From Gemmataceae bacterium (GTDB lineage Bacteria; Planctomycetota; Planctomycetia; Gemmatales; Gemmataceae): a stretch of 5,465 nt of DNA. Within the stretch, counting starts at the first letter, position 1, and each line of letters begins with the position of its first letter. The translations under genes were made by a program, and so were the position numbers. The stretch spans positions 1 to 5,465 of the forward strand of contig CANLGS010000343.1 of assembly GCA_947490035.1 (NCBI GenBank), given 5' to 3'. This document shows, one piece after another, positions 5,439-5,465 of this stretch. The notes under the pieces are model-generated. The model worked only from the letters and a program-made list of their open reading frames with translations. It was not told where the DNA came from and did no database searches.

Positions 5439-5465
5439 ATCCAAGAAGAGTTATTCACCGCAGAG

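Noticed and set aside
4544..5458. 304-codon minus-strand frame opposite the BON gene
   Set aside because: Ser/Ala/Thr-rich shadow translation; it would run through the 16-bp palindrome, and the plus strand has a signal peptide, BON motifs and a ribosome binding site.
1..5465. tRNA, rRNA, CRISPR array or transposase
   Set aside because: No cloverleaf, rRNA-like segment, regularly spaced repeats or transposase motifs were seen on either strand by eye.

Overview
The window is GC-rich, and nearly every stretch is coding or a short structured gap. The gene content suggests a planctomycete of the Gemmata group: a PEP-CTERM-style secreted SGNH hydrolase, a soluble FHA-GAF histidine kinase with an LSHHIKN-type H-box, a HigB/HigA pair of the COG5499 type, and a secreted Pro/Ala-rich BON protein. 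This assignment rests on family resemblance recalled from memory, not on a search.

Layout from left to right. (1) Positions 1-590, minus strand: start of a secreted SGNH/GDSL hydrolase, cut by the window edge and broken by a one-base frameshift between two five-base C runs. (2) 591-905: a gap of about 315 bp with a possible promoter for that hydrolase and a long imperfect inverted repeat (797-904). (3) 906-2384, minus strand: a compact three-gene unit, higB-like toxin, higA-like antitoxin, then an MPPED/UPF0046-type metallophosphoesterase. The antitoxin stop codon overlaps the phosphoesterase ribosome binding site. The unit has a sigma70-like promoter whose spacer and -10 box are covered by an 8-3-8 palindrome, a likely HigA operator. 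(4) 2385-2555: a divergent control region. (5) 2556-4277, plus strand: a 573-residue FHA-GAF-HisKA-HATPase_c kinase without membrane segments. (6) 4277-4367: a perfect 40-bp inverted repeat starting on the last base of the kinase stop codon. (7) 4368-4574: leader region with a perfect 16-bp palindrome just upstream of the next gene. (8) 4575-5438, plus strand: an exported protein with an N-terminal BON domain, a Pro/Ala-rich linker and a C-terminal BON-like domain.

How the parts may work together. The toxin-antitoxin pair is probably autoregulated through the palindrome. The phosphoesterase appears translationally coupled to the antitoxin, so it is a candidate third component of the module. 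The kinase is an orphan here, with no response regulator in view. The BON protein and the SGNH hydrolase are both exported and show no clear functional link to the toxin-antitoxin unit. The points most worth following are the three-gene TA/phosphoesterase unit and the two long hairpins placed exactly at gene 3' ends without U-tracts.
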